13,254 nt of DNA from CAZWRK01 sp964635875 (GTDB taxonomy: Bacteria > Pseudomonadota > Gammaproteobacteria > Burkholderiales > Aquaspirillaceae). This document shows positions 1-6,595 of the stretch, one piece after another. Made by a program: the position numbers and the translations under genes. The notes below the pieces were generated by a model that had not been told where the DNA came from, ran no database searches, and was given only the letters and a program-made list of their open reading frames with translations. Location: positions 1-13,254 of the forward strand of contig CAZWRK010000112.1 in NCBI GenBank assembly GCA_964635875.1, read 5' to 3'. Position 1 is the stretch's first letter. Every line of letters begins with the position of its first letter.

Positions 1-9
1 AACAAGTGA

Positions 10-324
10 TTGAGCGTCACGGCGCATGTGGATTGGATTATGCGACGTGTGATCAGGGTAGGGTCGAAAGTCCATGATCCGGGCAGTCGCCTGGGGTCCG
101 CGCTCGTGCTTGCCGAGGAGATCGCGGATCGCGACCTGGTCATGCAGCTCGTCATCATCCGGGATGGGCGCGCCAGCCTGCTCGATATCAGCGTCTGTGG
201 CCGGACGCGCATGACGGCCACGGACGCGCTGACCGGACGAACGGCGCGCGTGAGCGCGCGATCCGTTTGGGCCGTTGCCCGCGCTGCCGAATCCGTGCCG
301 GCAGGTATGCGGGCCGGCCATTGA
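10..324 (+). CDS. Small hypothetical protein upstream of the terminase
   Basis: I do not recognise this protein. The frame is open for 104 codons from a TTG directly after an in-frame TGA. An ATG at 40 or a GTG at 49 are alternative starts, and none has a clear Shine-Dalgarno sequence. The middle of the protein (DLVMQLVIIRDGRASLLDI) looks like a plausible folded alpha/beta segment, and the C-terminus is Arg/Ala-rich. The best argument that it is real is its stop codon: the TGA at 322-324 lies inside a junction repeat, and in three other copies of that repeat the same TGA is the stop of a solid gene. It precedes the small terminase by 16 nt. The ORF may begin before the window. Confidence 0.4.
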   Translation: MSVTAHVDWIMRRVIRVGSKVHDPGSRLGSALVLAEEIADRDLVMQLVIIRDGRASLLDISVCGRTRMTATDALTGRTARVSARSVWAVARAAESVPAGMRAGH

Positions 325-345
325 CACGGCGGCCAATGGTATGCC
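321..345 (+). repeat. Junction repeat copy 1 (before small terminase)
   Basis: TTGACACGGCGGCCAATGG followed by TATGCC. It shares the 17-mer GCGGCCAATGGTATGCC exactly with copy 5 (8157-8183), and 22 of 25 positions overall. The TGA at 322-324 ends the upstream ORF, and the ATG at 341 that starts the small terminase is 16 nt downstream, the same spacing as in copy 5. No Shine-Dalgarno sequence is present between the two. Confidence 0.75.
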
Positions 346-676
346 ACTCAAGCCCTTCCAGCCGGGCCACGATCCGCGACGGAACCTCAAGGGTCGTGGA
401 CGCGGCAAGCTGTCGATCCCCGACCTGCTTCGCCGGATCGGTGAAAAGCGGCTTCCGGCCGACCTGAAGGGCAAGGCGCCACCCTTCATCGCGAAGGACG
501 CTCGACTCATGGAGGCGCTTATGGCGCGCGTCTGGGAGATGGCCCTCGCCGGCGAGTCGTGGGCGGTACAGTTCATCGCCGAGCGCACCGAGGGCAAGGT
601 CAAGGACGTGCTCACGTTCGAGCCGGATGACCAGGCGGCCGAGGCGGCGCGCAAGCTCCTCGCCGAGGCCACGTGA
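341..676 (+). CDS. terS: Terminase small subunit (DUF5681-like)
   Basis: A 111-residue protein placed directly before the large terminase, where the DNA-recognition subunit of the packaging motor is usually encoded. The N-terminus MPLKPFQPGHDPRRNLKGR resembles the F-x-P/K-G-x-x-x-N-x-x-G-R opening of DUF5681-type small terminase-like proteins. It is followed by a helical central region, including MEALMARVWEMALAGES, and an acidic/alanine C-terminus. I chose ATG 341 because the family-like sequence begins there and it sits in the same position relative to the junction repeat as the start of the 8179 gene. An in-frame ATG at 275 would add 22 residues that look like translated leader. The stop overlaps the next gene in a GTGA overlap, indicating translational coupling. 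The role is inferred from position and N-terminal pattern. Confidence 0.75.
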   Translation: MPLKPFQPGHDPRRNLKGRGRGKLSIPDLLRRIGEKRLPADLKGKAPPFIAKDARLMEALMARVWEMALAGESWAVQFIAERTEGKVKDVLTFEPDDQAAEAARKLLAEAT

Positions 677-2019
677 GCGTAGCCGAGGCGCTTACCTGGC
701 CGCACCTAGTCGCGCACGCCGTGAGCGGCGGCCAGTGGATGGCGGCCCGCCACCTGCAGACGGTTTCATCCGCGCTGCGCGACATCGCCGTCGGGCGGTG
801 CAAGCGGCTGATGATCTTCATGCCGCCGCGCCACGGGAAAAGCGAGTTGGTCTCGAAGTGGTTCCCGGCTTGGTATCTCAATCTCTTCCCGGCCCGACGG
901 ATTATCCTCACGAGCTACGAGGCGACGTACGCCGCCTACTGGGGCCAGCAGGCCATGACGGCCTGGCAGTATACGCGCAACGCCATCGGTCACGGACTCC
1001 GTCTGCAATCCGATCGTGCCGACTGGTGGAAGATTGAGCGTTATGGCGGCTACATGACGACGGCCGGCATTGGCGGTGCCGTCACGGGCAAGGGCGCCGA
1101 CGTGGCGATCATCGACGACCCCGTTAAAAACCCGGAGGAGGCGTACAGCAAGGCCAGGCGCGACACCGTGTGGAACTGGTACCTGTCGACGCTGCTCACG
1201 CGCCTGGAGCCTGGCGGCTCCGTCATCCTGATGATGACACGCTGGCACGACGACGATCTGGCCGGCCGGGCGCTGCGCCAGAAACAGGGAGCATGGCGGG
1301 TGATCACGCTGCCGGCGCTTGCAGAGATCGGCGACCAGCTCGGCCGCGAGCCCGGGCAGGCCCTGTGGCCCGAGCGATTCCCGGCTGAGTCGCTGCAGGC
1401 GATCCGCGACAACATCGGTCCGCGGTGGTGGTCTGCGCTCTACCAACAGTCTCCACGGCCTGCTGAAGGCGACACGATCAAACGCGAGTGGTTCAGGATC
1501 GGCGAGCCCGACGCATCGAAAACGCCGTCCATCATCGCGCGCGGCTGGGACTTGGCCGCGACGGAGAAGACCACGGCCGACTATACCGCCGGGGCGAAAA
1601 TCGCGCGGTATGCGCCACAGTGGTGGCTGCTCGACTTGGTGCGTCGGCAGATCGGCGCCGGTGAGGTGCCGAGACTGATCCGGTCAGTGGCCGAGCAGGA
1701 TGGGCGCGGCGTCCAGGTGGCGATCGAGCGCGAGCCGGGGGCGTCGGGGAAGATTGCCAGCACGCACCTTGTCGACCTACTGAGCGGATTCCACGTCCAG
1801 GCCGTGCCCGCGAGCGGGGACAAGCTCGTCCGCGCCCTGCCCTTCATCGATCAGGCGCAGGCCGGTAACGTGTGGCTCCGGCGCGCCGCATGGAACGAGG
1901 CCTTCCTCGATGAGGCCGAGGCCTTCCCGCACGGAGCGCATGACGACCAGATCGATGCTGCGGCCCTGGCCTTCAATGCCATGAACCTGCCGCGTTCCAG
2001 CATCGCCACCACGTGGTAG
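673..2019 (+). CDS. terL: Terminase large subunit (packaging ATPase-nuclease)
   Basis: This is the motor protein that pumps and cuts phage DNA at the portal. Both TerL domains are visible in 448 residues. The ATPase has Walker A PPRHGKS (51-57), Walker B VAIIDDP (144-150) and the coupling motif MMTRWH (187-192). The RNase H-like nuclease carries acidic residues in GWDLA (D293), IEREPGASG (E352/E354) and HDDQID (D424/D425). The PPRHGKSE form and the C-terminal layout are like the psiM2 ORF9 type of large terminases. The GTG start at 673 overlaps the small terminase stop by 4 nt, and the C-terminus overlaps or abuts the portal gene. Nothing looks truncated. Whether packaging is cos or headful cannot be told from this sequence. 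Confidence 0.96.
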   Translation: MSVAEALTWPHLVAHAVSGGQWMAARHLQTVSSALRDIAVGRCKRLMIFMPPRHGKSELVSKWFPAWYLNLFPARRIILTSYEATYAAYWGQQAMTAWQYTRNAIGHGLRLQSDRADWWKIERYGGYMTTAGIGGAVTGKGADVAIIDDPVKNPEEAYSKARRDTVWNWYLSTLLTRLEPGGSVILMMTRWHDDDLAGRALRQKQGAWRVITLPALAEIGDQLGREPGQALWPERFPAESLQAIRDNIGPRWWSALYQQSPRPAEGDTIKREWFRIGEPDASKTPSIIARGWDLAATEKTTADYTAGAKIARYAPQWWLLDLVRRQIGAGEVPRLIRSVAEQDGRGVQVAIEREPGASGKIASTHLVDLLSGFHVQAVPASGDKLVRALPFIDQAQAGNVWLRRAAWNEAFLDEAEAFPHGAHDDQIDAAALAFNAMNLPRSSIATTW

Positions 2020-2022
2020 GCG

Positions 2023-2048
2023 TTGATGGCACGGCCAATATCAACATG
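2023..2048 (+). repeat. Junction repeat copy 2 (before portal), divergent
   Basis: TTGATGGCACGGCCAAT matches the family core TTGATGCTGCGGCCAAT at 14 of 17 positions. It lies 3 nt after the TAG that ends the large terminase. Here the embedded TGA is not the terminase stop, unlike in the other copies. The portal ATG at 2046 follows 19 nt after this TGA. Read in the portal frame it would give VDGTANINM, comparable to VDAAANGM at copy 5. This is the weakest copy and could be coincidence taken alone. Confidence 0.45.
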
Positions 2049-3524
2049 GACAAGCAGCCGCTTCACACTCGTCGGCACCCGATTCTATCGGCTCGCGCTG
2101 GCCAACTCCTATCCAACGAGCTGGCCCTTCGCGGCGGGACTCCGTACATCGCGCACCGGCTGACGCGCTTTCCGTACGAGCCCGACGGCTCCTGGGATGG
2201 GAACCGGCAGAACGGCTCCAAGGGGCGCAAGGATCGAGCGCATCTGGTGAACTACGCGGCGCGCATCGCTGCGAAGATCAACCAGTATGTGTTCGGGCAG
2301 GCCATCGACCGCAATGGCGCCGACCAGAGCTTCATTTCCGACGCGACGCTGGCACGTCAAAGCATTTCCGACTTCATGACGCTCACCTCGACGGCCATCA
2401 CCGGCTTTTCATGGGCCTGGATCTCCGTTGATCGGCGCGAGCCGTCGGTGGACGTTCAGACCGGCACGGTGCGTCAGCAGTCGGTAGCCGAGCGCGAGGC
2501 CCGCGGAGATCGCGTGTTCTGGCGGCTATGGCATCCCGCCGACGTGGTCGACTGGTATTTCGACGGCAAGGGCGCGCTGGTGTGGCTCATCACCGAGGAG
2601 CGCATCTATCTGGGGGACGACCCCAACGCAGAGGGCTACCAGCAGCGCGTGCGTACGCTCTGGCAGCGCGGTGGAGGCACGCGCTATTTCTTCAAGAAAG
2701 ACAACAACGACGAGATTGAGCGATCGGTTACCTTCACCCTGTCAGCGCCGATCGTCCCGTTCATCCCCGTCGGGCAGATCAGCGCACAGCCGTGGTGGTT
2801 CGACGACGTGGAGATGATGCAGGCGTCGTTGCTGAACTTGGAGAGCGCGCACAACGAGAACCTCTTCCAGTCTGTGTATCCTCAGATGGTCCTTCCGGCC
2901 TCGCTGCGGAATGATGCCGGCGGAGGCGCGGCGCCTGCGCAAGGTGAGCTGACCAGGCTTGTCGGGCTGCACTATCCGATCTTCGAGAGCGACGTGGAGA
3001 AAGACATCACGCGCTACATCACGCCGCCGGCCGATGCCCTGAAGCTGATCCCCGAGGAGATCACACGCCGGAAGCAGGAGCTGTTTGAGATCGTCGGCAT
3101 GGCGATGAACAATCCGCAATCGCGCCAGGTGGCCAGCGCCGAGTCGAAGCGGTGGGACAACCTCGACCCGTCGGCCGTCCTAGCCCAGCGCGCCACGCTG
3201 CTGGAGGAGGCCGAAACGCGCGCCGTTCAACTTTCCAAGCTGCTCGACACTTCCTTCGCCGTCTACGCGCCGTCGTACGGGAAGACATTCGACATCGCGG
3301 ATGTGAAAGAGGACTTCGCGTCCCTGCTGGAGTTGCAGGCGCTTGATCTCCCCGCGATGGCGCGGCGCGAGGTGCTGCGCGTCGGGATCAAGCTGCTCGA
3401 CAAGATCTCGCCCATTCCGCCGGATCGCAGGCAGGACATTGAAGCCGAGATCGACGCCATGGACCTCGACGCCCAGCCGCCGATCGGATCGCCGGCGAAG
3501 CCCGATCTTCCGGCGCAGGGTTGA
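2046..3524 (+). CDS. Portal protein
   Basis: This protein should form the ring at the capsid vertex through which DNA is packaged and to which the tail attaches. The call rests on position (TerL, portal, scaffold, coat), length (492 residues) and internal features. These include an N-terminal mixed region with a Y-x-A-x-R-L-x-R-F-P-Y-E-P-D-G-S-W stretch and a wing-like core with FWRLWHPADVVDWYFDG. A long C-terminal helical region runs from about KQELFEIVGMAMNNPQSRQV through SAESKRWDN, as in stem/crown helices, and the tail is Pro/Asp-rich. It looks like the SPP1-gp6/DUF4055 type of portal, though I cannot name the exact family. ATG 2046 is preferred by analogy with the other repeat-linked starts. 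GTG 2013 would add 11 residues and overlap terL by 7 nt. Neither has a Shine-Dalgarno sequence. Its stop TGA lies in junction repeat copy 3. Confidence 0.85.
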   Translation: MDKQPLHTRRHPILSARAGQLLSNELALRGGTPYIAHRLTRFPYEPDGSWDGNRQNGSKGRKDRAHLVNYAARIAAKINQYVFGQAIDRNGADQSFISDATLARQSISDFMTLTSTAITGFSWAWISVDRREPSVDVQTGTVRQQSVAEREARGDRVFWRLWHPADVVDWYFDGKGALVWLITEERIYLGDDPNAEGYQQRVRTLWQRGGGTRYFFKKDNNDEIERSVTFTLSAPIVPFIPVGQISAQPWWFDDVEMMQASLLNLESAHNENLFQSVYPQMVLPASLRNDAGGGAAPAQGELTRLVGLHYPIFESDVEKDITRYITPPADALKLIPEEITRRKQELFEIVGMAMNNPQSRQVASAESKRWDNLDPSAVLAQRATLLEEAETRAVQLSKLLDTSFAVYAPSYGKTFDIADVKEDFASLLELQALDLPAMARREVLRVGIKLLDKISPIPPDRRQDIEAEIDAMDLDAQPPIGSPAKPDLPAQG

Positions 3525-3543
3525 TGCTGCGGCCAAGTGTATA
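3519..3543 (+). repeat. Junction repeat copy 3 (portal-scaffold junction)
   Basis: It contains GGTTGATGCTGCGGCCAA, an 18-nt exact match to copy 5 at 8157-8174, and then weaker similarity. The TGA at 3522-3524 is the portal stop. At the offset where copies 1 and 5 carry ATG this copy has ATA (3541-3543), so that start position has been lost or was never present. The downstream scaffold gene instead has its own Shine-Dalgarno sequence and start about 75 nt later. Confidence 0.8.
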
Positions 3544-3604
3544 CGCATTCGCCGTTGTGCGTGTTCAACGGTGGTGGGCAGGGTCCACGTATCAACCCCG
3601 GGAC
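3544..3604 (+). other. Portal-scaffold intergenic segment with a hairpin
   Basis: This stretch between the junction repeat and the scaffold ribosome site contains an inverted repeat: CCGTTG at 3552-3557 pairs with CAACGG at 3566-3571. A G-U pair and a C-G pair extend it outward to 3550/3573, giving about 8 bp with an 8-nt loop. No T-run follows, so it is not a canonical rho-independent terminator. It could modulate scaffold translation or mark the remains of a deleted small gene. An open frame (from ATG 3524) also runs through it into the scaffold. Confidence 0.35.
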
Positions 3605-3608
3605 GGAG
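3605..3608 (+). promoter_or_regulatory. Shine-Dalgarno site deciding the scaffold start
   Basis: GGAG lies 8 nt before GTG 3617. The nearer ATG at 3612 reads ATG ACG TGA and stops at once, so it cannot be the start. This site supports GTG 3617 over the far-upstream ATG 3524. Confidence 0.6.
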
Positions 3609-3616
3609 AACATGAC

Positions 3617-4273
3617 GTGAAGATCCAAGACATCCTGGCCAAAGTGGCGAAGGGCGAGTCGCTGAACGACGACGAAAAGAAGTTTCTCGCGGGGTTCGAC
3701 CTGCAGAAGCTCATCGACGACGGAGCGGCCGCAGCCCGTCGAGTGGCGGAGGGCGCGACGAAGAAGGCCGACGAGGCCGCCGAAGCGCTCAAGAAGCAGC
3801 TCGACGATCTGCAGAAGAAGCTGGACGACGCCACCAAGGGCAAGATGACGGACGCCGAGAAGGCGAAGGCGGACCAGGACGCGCTGCTCAAGCGGCTCGC
3901 CGACCTGGAGAAGAAGTACGCGGACAAGGAGGCCGAGGCCATCAAGCTGACCCGTCAGTCGAAGGTCGACGAGGTCATCAGGGGCAGCGGCATCCAGTTC
4001 GTGAAGGAAGTGGACGGCAAGATCATGACGGGCGCCCTCGCGGCGGCATTCGCCGGCGTGAAGGACGACGAACTGGGCAAGCCCGACGTGGTCAAGCCGA
4101 TCCTCGAAGCCTTCCGCAGCGCCAACAAGGCGGTCATCGTCGATGCCTCCGGGCACGGCTCCGGCACGGTGCCGGGGCAGCGGATTGAAACTGGCGTTGC
4201 TACCGGCAAACCCATCGATCAGATGACGCCGGCCGAGCGCCAGGAGGACCTGAAGAAGCGCGGCGTCATCTAG
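3617..4273 (+). CDS. Capsid scaffolding protein (gp20-like)
   Basis: A 218-residue, highly charged, helix-rich protein between portal and coat genes, the usual place for the scaffold that guides procapsid assembly and is later removed. The N-terminus KIQDILAKVAKGESLNDDEK is typical of scaffold-like proteins in this slot. Residues about 30-115 form an almost continuous Lys/Asp/Glu/Ala coiled coil, with runs such as KKQLDDLQKKLDD and LLKRLADLEKKYAD. A smaller globular part follows, and the C-terminus is basic (ERQEDLKKRGVI), a likely coat-binding tail. I chose GTG 3617 with its GGAG. An in-frame ATG at 3524, overlapping the portal stop as TGATG, would add 31 residues that are aromatic/Arg-rich and unlike the rest. 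No protease gene is seen, so any scaffold exit is probably non-proteolytic or uses a protease encoded elsewhere. Confidence 0.82.
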   Translation: MKIQDILAKVAKGESLNDDEKKFLAGFDLQKLIDDGAAAARRVAEGATKKADEAAEALKKQLDDLQKKLDDATKGKMTDAEKAKADQDALLKRLADLEKKYADKEAEAIKLTRQSKVDEVIRGSGIQFVKEVDGKIMTGALAAAFAGVKDDELGKPDVVKPILEAFRSANKAVIVDASGHGSGTVPGQRIETGVATGKPIDQMTPAERQEDLKKRGVI

Positions 4274-4306
4274 CAGTCAACATCCATCCACCAGAGGAGA
4301 GCCACC

Positions 4307-5437
4307 ATGTCGAATACGTTCATTACCCCCACCCTCGTCGCGCGCGATGCCGCCATTGCGAGCGCCAACCGCCTGCTCGTCGGCAACGTCGTCAGCCGGG
4401 ACAAGGAAGGCCTGTTCACCGCCGGCAAGATCGGCGACACCGTGAAGGTCACGATCCCGCCCGCGGTCACGGATGCCAGCGAGTTTTCCGGCTCGACCGT
4501 GGCGTCGGACCAGACCGAAACCTCGGTCGACCTCAAGCTGGAGAAGCACTTCTACAAGCGCATCGATCTGACGACGAAGCAGAAGTCGCTGGAGTTGTCC
4601 GACTTCACGCGGCTCGTCACGGTCCCGGCCATCACCGGCATCATGGACGCGATCGACAAGTACCTGCTGAAGAAGATGCAGGTCTTCCGCAAGAACCTCG
4701 CCGGCTCCGTCGGGAACCGTCCGTCCACGATGGCGCACATCGCGGCCGCGACCAAGGCGTTGAACGATCTGCGCGTGAACCGCGCGGGGCGCGTCGCGCT
4801 CATCGACACGACCGTCGAGCAGTCGCTCAGCCAGCTCGCGCAGTTCCAGAGCCAGGACTACGGCGCCGATGCGCCGGCCGGTCTGCGTGAGGCGATCCTG
4901 GGTCGCCGCTACGGGTTCAACTTCGTGGTGGACCCCAACCTGGGGGCCTTCTCGCGCTCCGCGGCCGCCGGCGACATCACTGGCACGGTCGTCACGAACG
5001 GGACCCCCGCGGTCGGCGCCACCGAGATCAACATCGACGGCATCACCAACGCGACCGGCACGATCTATGCCGGCACCGTGTTCACGCTGGCCGGCGACAC
5101 GACCCGGTACGTGGTGGCGAAGGACGCGGCGATCGCGTCGAACGCGGCCACGCTGGAGATCACGCCGGCCCTCGCGGCGGCTCCCGGTGATGGCGCCGCG
5201 CTGACCTTCGAGGCGGCCGGCTACTCCAACCTGGTGTACCATCCGTCGGCCGTCGCCGCCGCGATCGTGGCGCCCACCCCGCTGAGCGTGAACTCGGCCG
5301 TGGAGTCGTTCACTGGCGTGTCGATCCGCGTGACGATGGACAGCTCCATCACGAGCCTGTCCGACAGCATCGTGTACGACGTGTTCGTCGGCGGGCGCGT
5401 GATCCAGCCCGACGGCGGCGCGCTGTTCTGCGGGTAG
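4307..5437 (+). CDS. Major capsid protein (P22 coat-like)
   Basis: This is the building block of the icosahedral shell. The 376 residues follow the P22 gp5-like layout: N-terminal MSNTFITPTLVARDAA, a region rich in the beta strands expected of an HK97-fold E-loop (about 40-90), and a helical spine (about 105-155). The residues about 222-304 (GDITGTVVTNG to ALTFEAAG) are Gly/Thr/Ala-rich and beta-type and fit the inserted I-domain of P22-type coats. The chain then returns to the coat core with YHPSAVAAAI and ends FVGGRVIQPDGG. It has a strong Shine-Dalgarno sequence (AGGAG at 4295-4299, 7 nt before ATG), fitting high expression, and is followed by a long hairpin. I see no N-terminal delta domain or protease site. 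The family assignment is by pattern; the coat role is strongly supported by neighbours. Confidence 0.9.
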   Translation: MSNTFITPTLVARDAAIASANRLLVGNVVSRDKEGLFTAGKIGDTVKVTIPPAVTDASEFSGSTVASDQTETSVDLKLEKHFYKRIDLTTKQKSLELSDFTRLVTVPAITGIMDAIDKYLLKKMQVFRKNLAGSVGNRPSTMAHIAAATKALNDLRVNRAGRVALIDTTVEQSLSQLAQFQSQDYGADAPAGLREAILGRRYGFNFVVDPNLGAFSRSAAAGDITGTVVTNGTPAVGATEINIDGITNATGTIYAGTVFTLAGDTTRYVVAKDAAIASNAATLEITPALAAAPGDGAALTFEAAGYSNLVYHPSAVAAAIVAPTPLSVNSAVESFTGVSIRVTMDSSITSLSDSIVYDVFVGGRVIQPDGGALFCG

Positions 5438-5447
5438 GTCTGCATGA

Positions 5448-5481
5448 GTGGCGCGGTCTGGTGCAACCCGGACCGCGCCAC
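5448..5481 (+). terminator. Strong hairpin after the major capsid gene
   Basis: GTGGCGCGGTCTGG (5448-5461) pairs with CCGGACCGCGCCAC (5468-5481), giving a 14-bp stem with one G-U pair and a 6-nt loop TGCAAC. It begins 10 nt after the coat gene stop. No U-tract follows (the next bases are GTGCGAAAC), so it may be a partial attenuator, a rho-associated element or a 3' stabilising structure that keeps coat mRNA abundant, rather than a full terminator. Confidence 0.6.
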
Positions 5482-5517
5482 GTGCGAAACAGAGTTGCCA
5501 ACAACAGGAGATCAGCC

Positions 5518-5973
5518 ATGTCCAGATTCATCGCCATCATCGCCATCATCGGAGTCGCGTCGGCAACCTTCGCCCTGGACGACATCGAGCAGCCCGCGGC
5601 CTTCTACGACGGCGACAGCCATGCCGCGAAGACCGTCGCCAGCCTGCGGGTCACCAACCTCACCGTCGCGAGCGCCAGCGTGTCGGTCACCAATGGGCAG
5701 ACCGGCGTGTCCTTGTCCACCGCGCTGCTCACCGTGATCCAGCCCGGGAGCGATGCGGGTACGAACACGATCACGCTGGCCGCGCCCAACGCCGCGCTGG
5801 TGGGTCGCGTGTGCGTGATTCAGGTCGCCACATCGGCGACCGGTCTGCTCGCGATCGCCGACAGCGGGACGGTGTCCCTGTCGAGCGCGTTCTCGGGTGG
5901 CGCCGGTGATATCCTGGGGCTTCTGGCCACCAGCACCGGCACGTGGTCGCAGATCTTCACGTCCAACAACTGA
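5518..5973 (+). CDS. Putative head decoration/fibre protein with signal-like N-terminus
   Basis: This 151-residue protein follows the coat gene, where decoration or head-fibre proteins often sit. The start is fixed by CAGGAG at 5505-5510. Residues 1-19 (MSRFIAIIAIIGVASATFA) look like a Sec signal peptide: a basic residue, a hydrophobic core, and possible signal-peptidase-I sites after A16 or A19. The rest is Ala/Thr/Ser/Val/Gly-rich with short strands. The C-terminal half (TNTITLAAPNAALVGRVCVI, then GDILGLLATSTGTWSQIF) resembles the small beta modules found in virion surface proteins. I infer a capsid decoration or fibre role. An alternative is a moron-type protein exported to the host envelope, which the signal-like segment and the hairpin upstream would also fit. 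A hydrophobic N-terminal arm inserted in the capsid is a third reading. Confidence 0.7.
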   Translation: MSRFIAIIAIIGVASATFALDDIEQPAAFYDGDSHAAKTVASLRVTNLTVASASVSVTNGQTGVSLSTALLTVIQPGSDAGTNTITLAAPNAALVGRVCVIQVATSATGLLAIADSGTVSLSSAFSGGAGDILGLLATSTGTWSQIFTSNN

Positions 5974-5990
5974 TCACGAGGAGCACGCAC

Positions 5991-6155
5991 ATGGCATTGG
6001 TACCGACCGTCAGGATGAAGCGGAACACGGCCGTCATCACCGTGAACGAGTCCGAAGTCGAGGCCTGGAAGAAGGCCGGCTACGAGGTCTACGACGCCGA
6101 GGCGGAAGCCAAGGCCAAGGCCGAGGCGGAAGCCAAGGCGAAGGCGAAGAAGTAG
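5991..6155 (+). CDS. Small protein with a Lys/Ala/Glu tail
   Basis: A 54-residue protein with a clear Shine-Dalgarno sequence (CGAGGAG at 5978-5984) 6 nt before its ATG. The N-terminal half (VRMKRNTAVITVNESEVEAW) reads as two short strands and a helix. The C-terminus is an almost pure Ala/Glu/Lys helix made by an internal 24-nt duplication. I do not recognise the family. Tiny basic proteins at this place between coat/decoration and connector genes are common in phage head operons, but no function can be assigned. The Lys-rich end could bind DNA or the acidic coat surface. Confidence 0.7.
   Translation: MALVPTVRMKRNTAVITVNESEVEAWKKAGYEVYDAEAEAKAKAEAEAKAKAKK
6096..6143 (+). repeat. 24-nt tandem duplication inside the small K/A/E gene
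   Basis: Two adjacent 24-nt units starting GCCGAGGCGGAAGCCAAG, differing only at one base (C to G near the end). The pair encodes AEAEAKAK twice. The near identity, including third positions, indicates recent slippage or duplication. It keeps the frame and lengthens a charged helix. Confidence 0.85.
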
Positions 6156-6203
6156 CGCGTCGGCTCAGCGCGTGGATCGGCCGGTCGGCCCGGGAAGCAT
6201 ATC

Positions 6204-6593
6204 ATGGCCATCACCAAGGCGAACGCCGACACGTACTTCGCGGCGACCAACCACCCGCGCGCCGCCGCGTGGGCCGGGTTCAGCAGCGATGAGCGCACCG
6301 GCGCAATCGCGCACGCCAAGCGGATCGTCTCGCGCTACCTGAACGGCGATCTGGACCAGGATGCCACGGCGGACGGCGACTTCCCGCGCCATGACCTTGC
6401 CGTCTACGAGCAGGCCCTGTGGAGCCTGGAAAACTCGCCCATGCTGCGTGAGGGGCGCGAGGAGGCGCCCGACGCCCTAGCCACCGACCCCGAGCAGGAT
6501 GACCGTGCACGCGAGGTGCAGGCCGCAGTCCTGGCGCCCGAGGCGCGCCGCTGGCTGACCCGTGGCGGGGCGATCAGGCTCGGGAGGGCCTGA
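6204..6593 (+). CDS. Head-tail connector / DnaT-like adaptor candidate
   Basis: A 129-residue helical protein. The opening MAITKANADTYFAATNHPRAA, then W-x-x-F-S-x-D-E-R-x-x-A-I-x-x-A-K-R-I-V-S-R-Y-L, resembles the helical phage adaptor proteins often annotated as DnaT-like ssDNA-binding or gp6-like connectors. These begin with an A-x-A-D-x-Y-F motif and pack as a ring under the portal. Its place between coat-associated genes and the Mu gpF-like gene fits a connector. The C-terminus is acidic, then ends in a basic stretch RWLTRGGAIRLGRA. The start is ATG 6204 with a weak GGGAAG about 8 nt upstream. The connector role is inferred from context and pattern. Confidence 0.65.
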   Translation: MAITKANADTYFAATNHPRAAAWAGFSSDERTGAIAHAKRIVSRYLNGDLDQDATADGDFPRHDLAVYEQALWSLENSPMLREGREEAPDALATDPEQDDRAREVQAAVLAPEARRWLTRGGAIRLGRA

Positions 6594-6595
6594 GG

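Noticed and set aside
321..345. TTGACA at repeat copy 1 as a promoter -35 box
   Set aside because: The only TAT-like hexamer downstream is 13 nt away, too close for a sigma-70 promoter, and the TTGACA form is not kept in the other copies.
1954..1965. GATGCTGCGGCC inside the large terminase, identical to part of the junction repeat
   Set aside because: It encodes the conserved D-A-A-A after the nuclease HDDQI motif and is not at a gene junction. Most simply coincidence of codons.
3263..4156. 297-codon open frame on the - strand across portal, scaffold and their junction
   Set aside because: It is antisense shadow of two well-supported genes, with no start signal or family pattern.
4277..5242. 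321-codon open frame on the - strand opposite the coat gene
   Set aside because: Composition is the Arg/Gly/Val-rich pattern expected from the antisense of a high-GC gene. The + strand coat protein is strongly supported.
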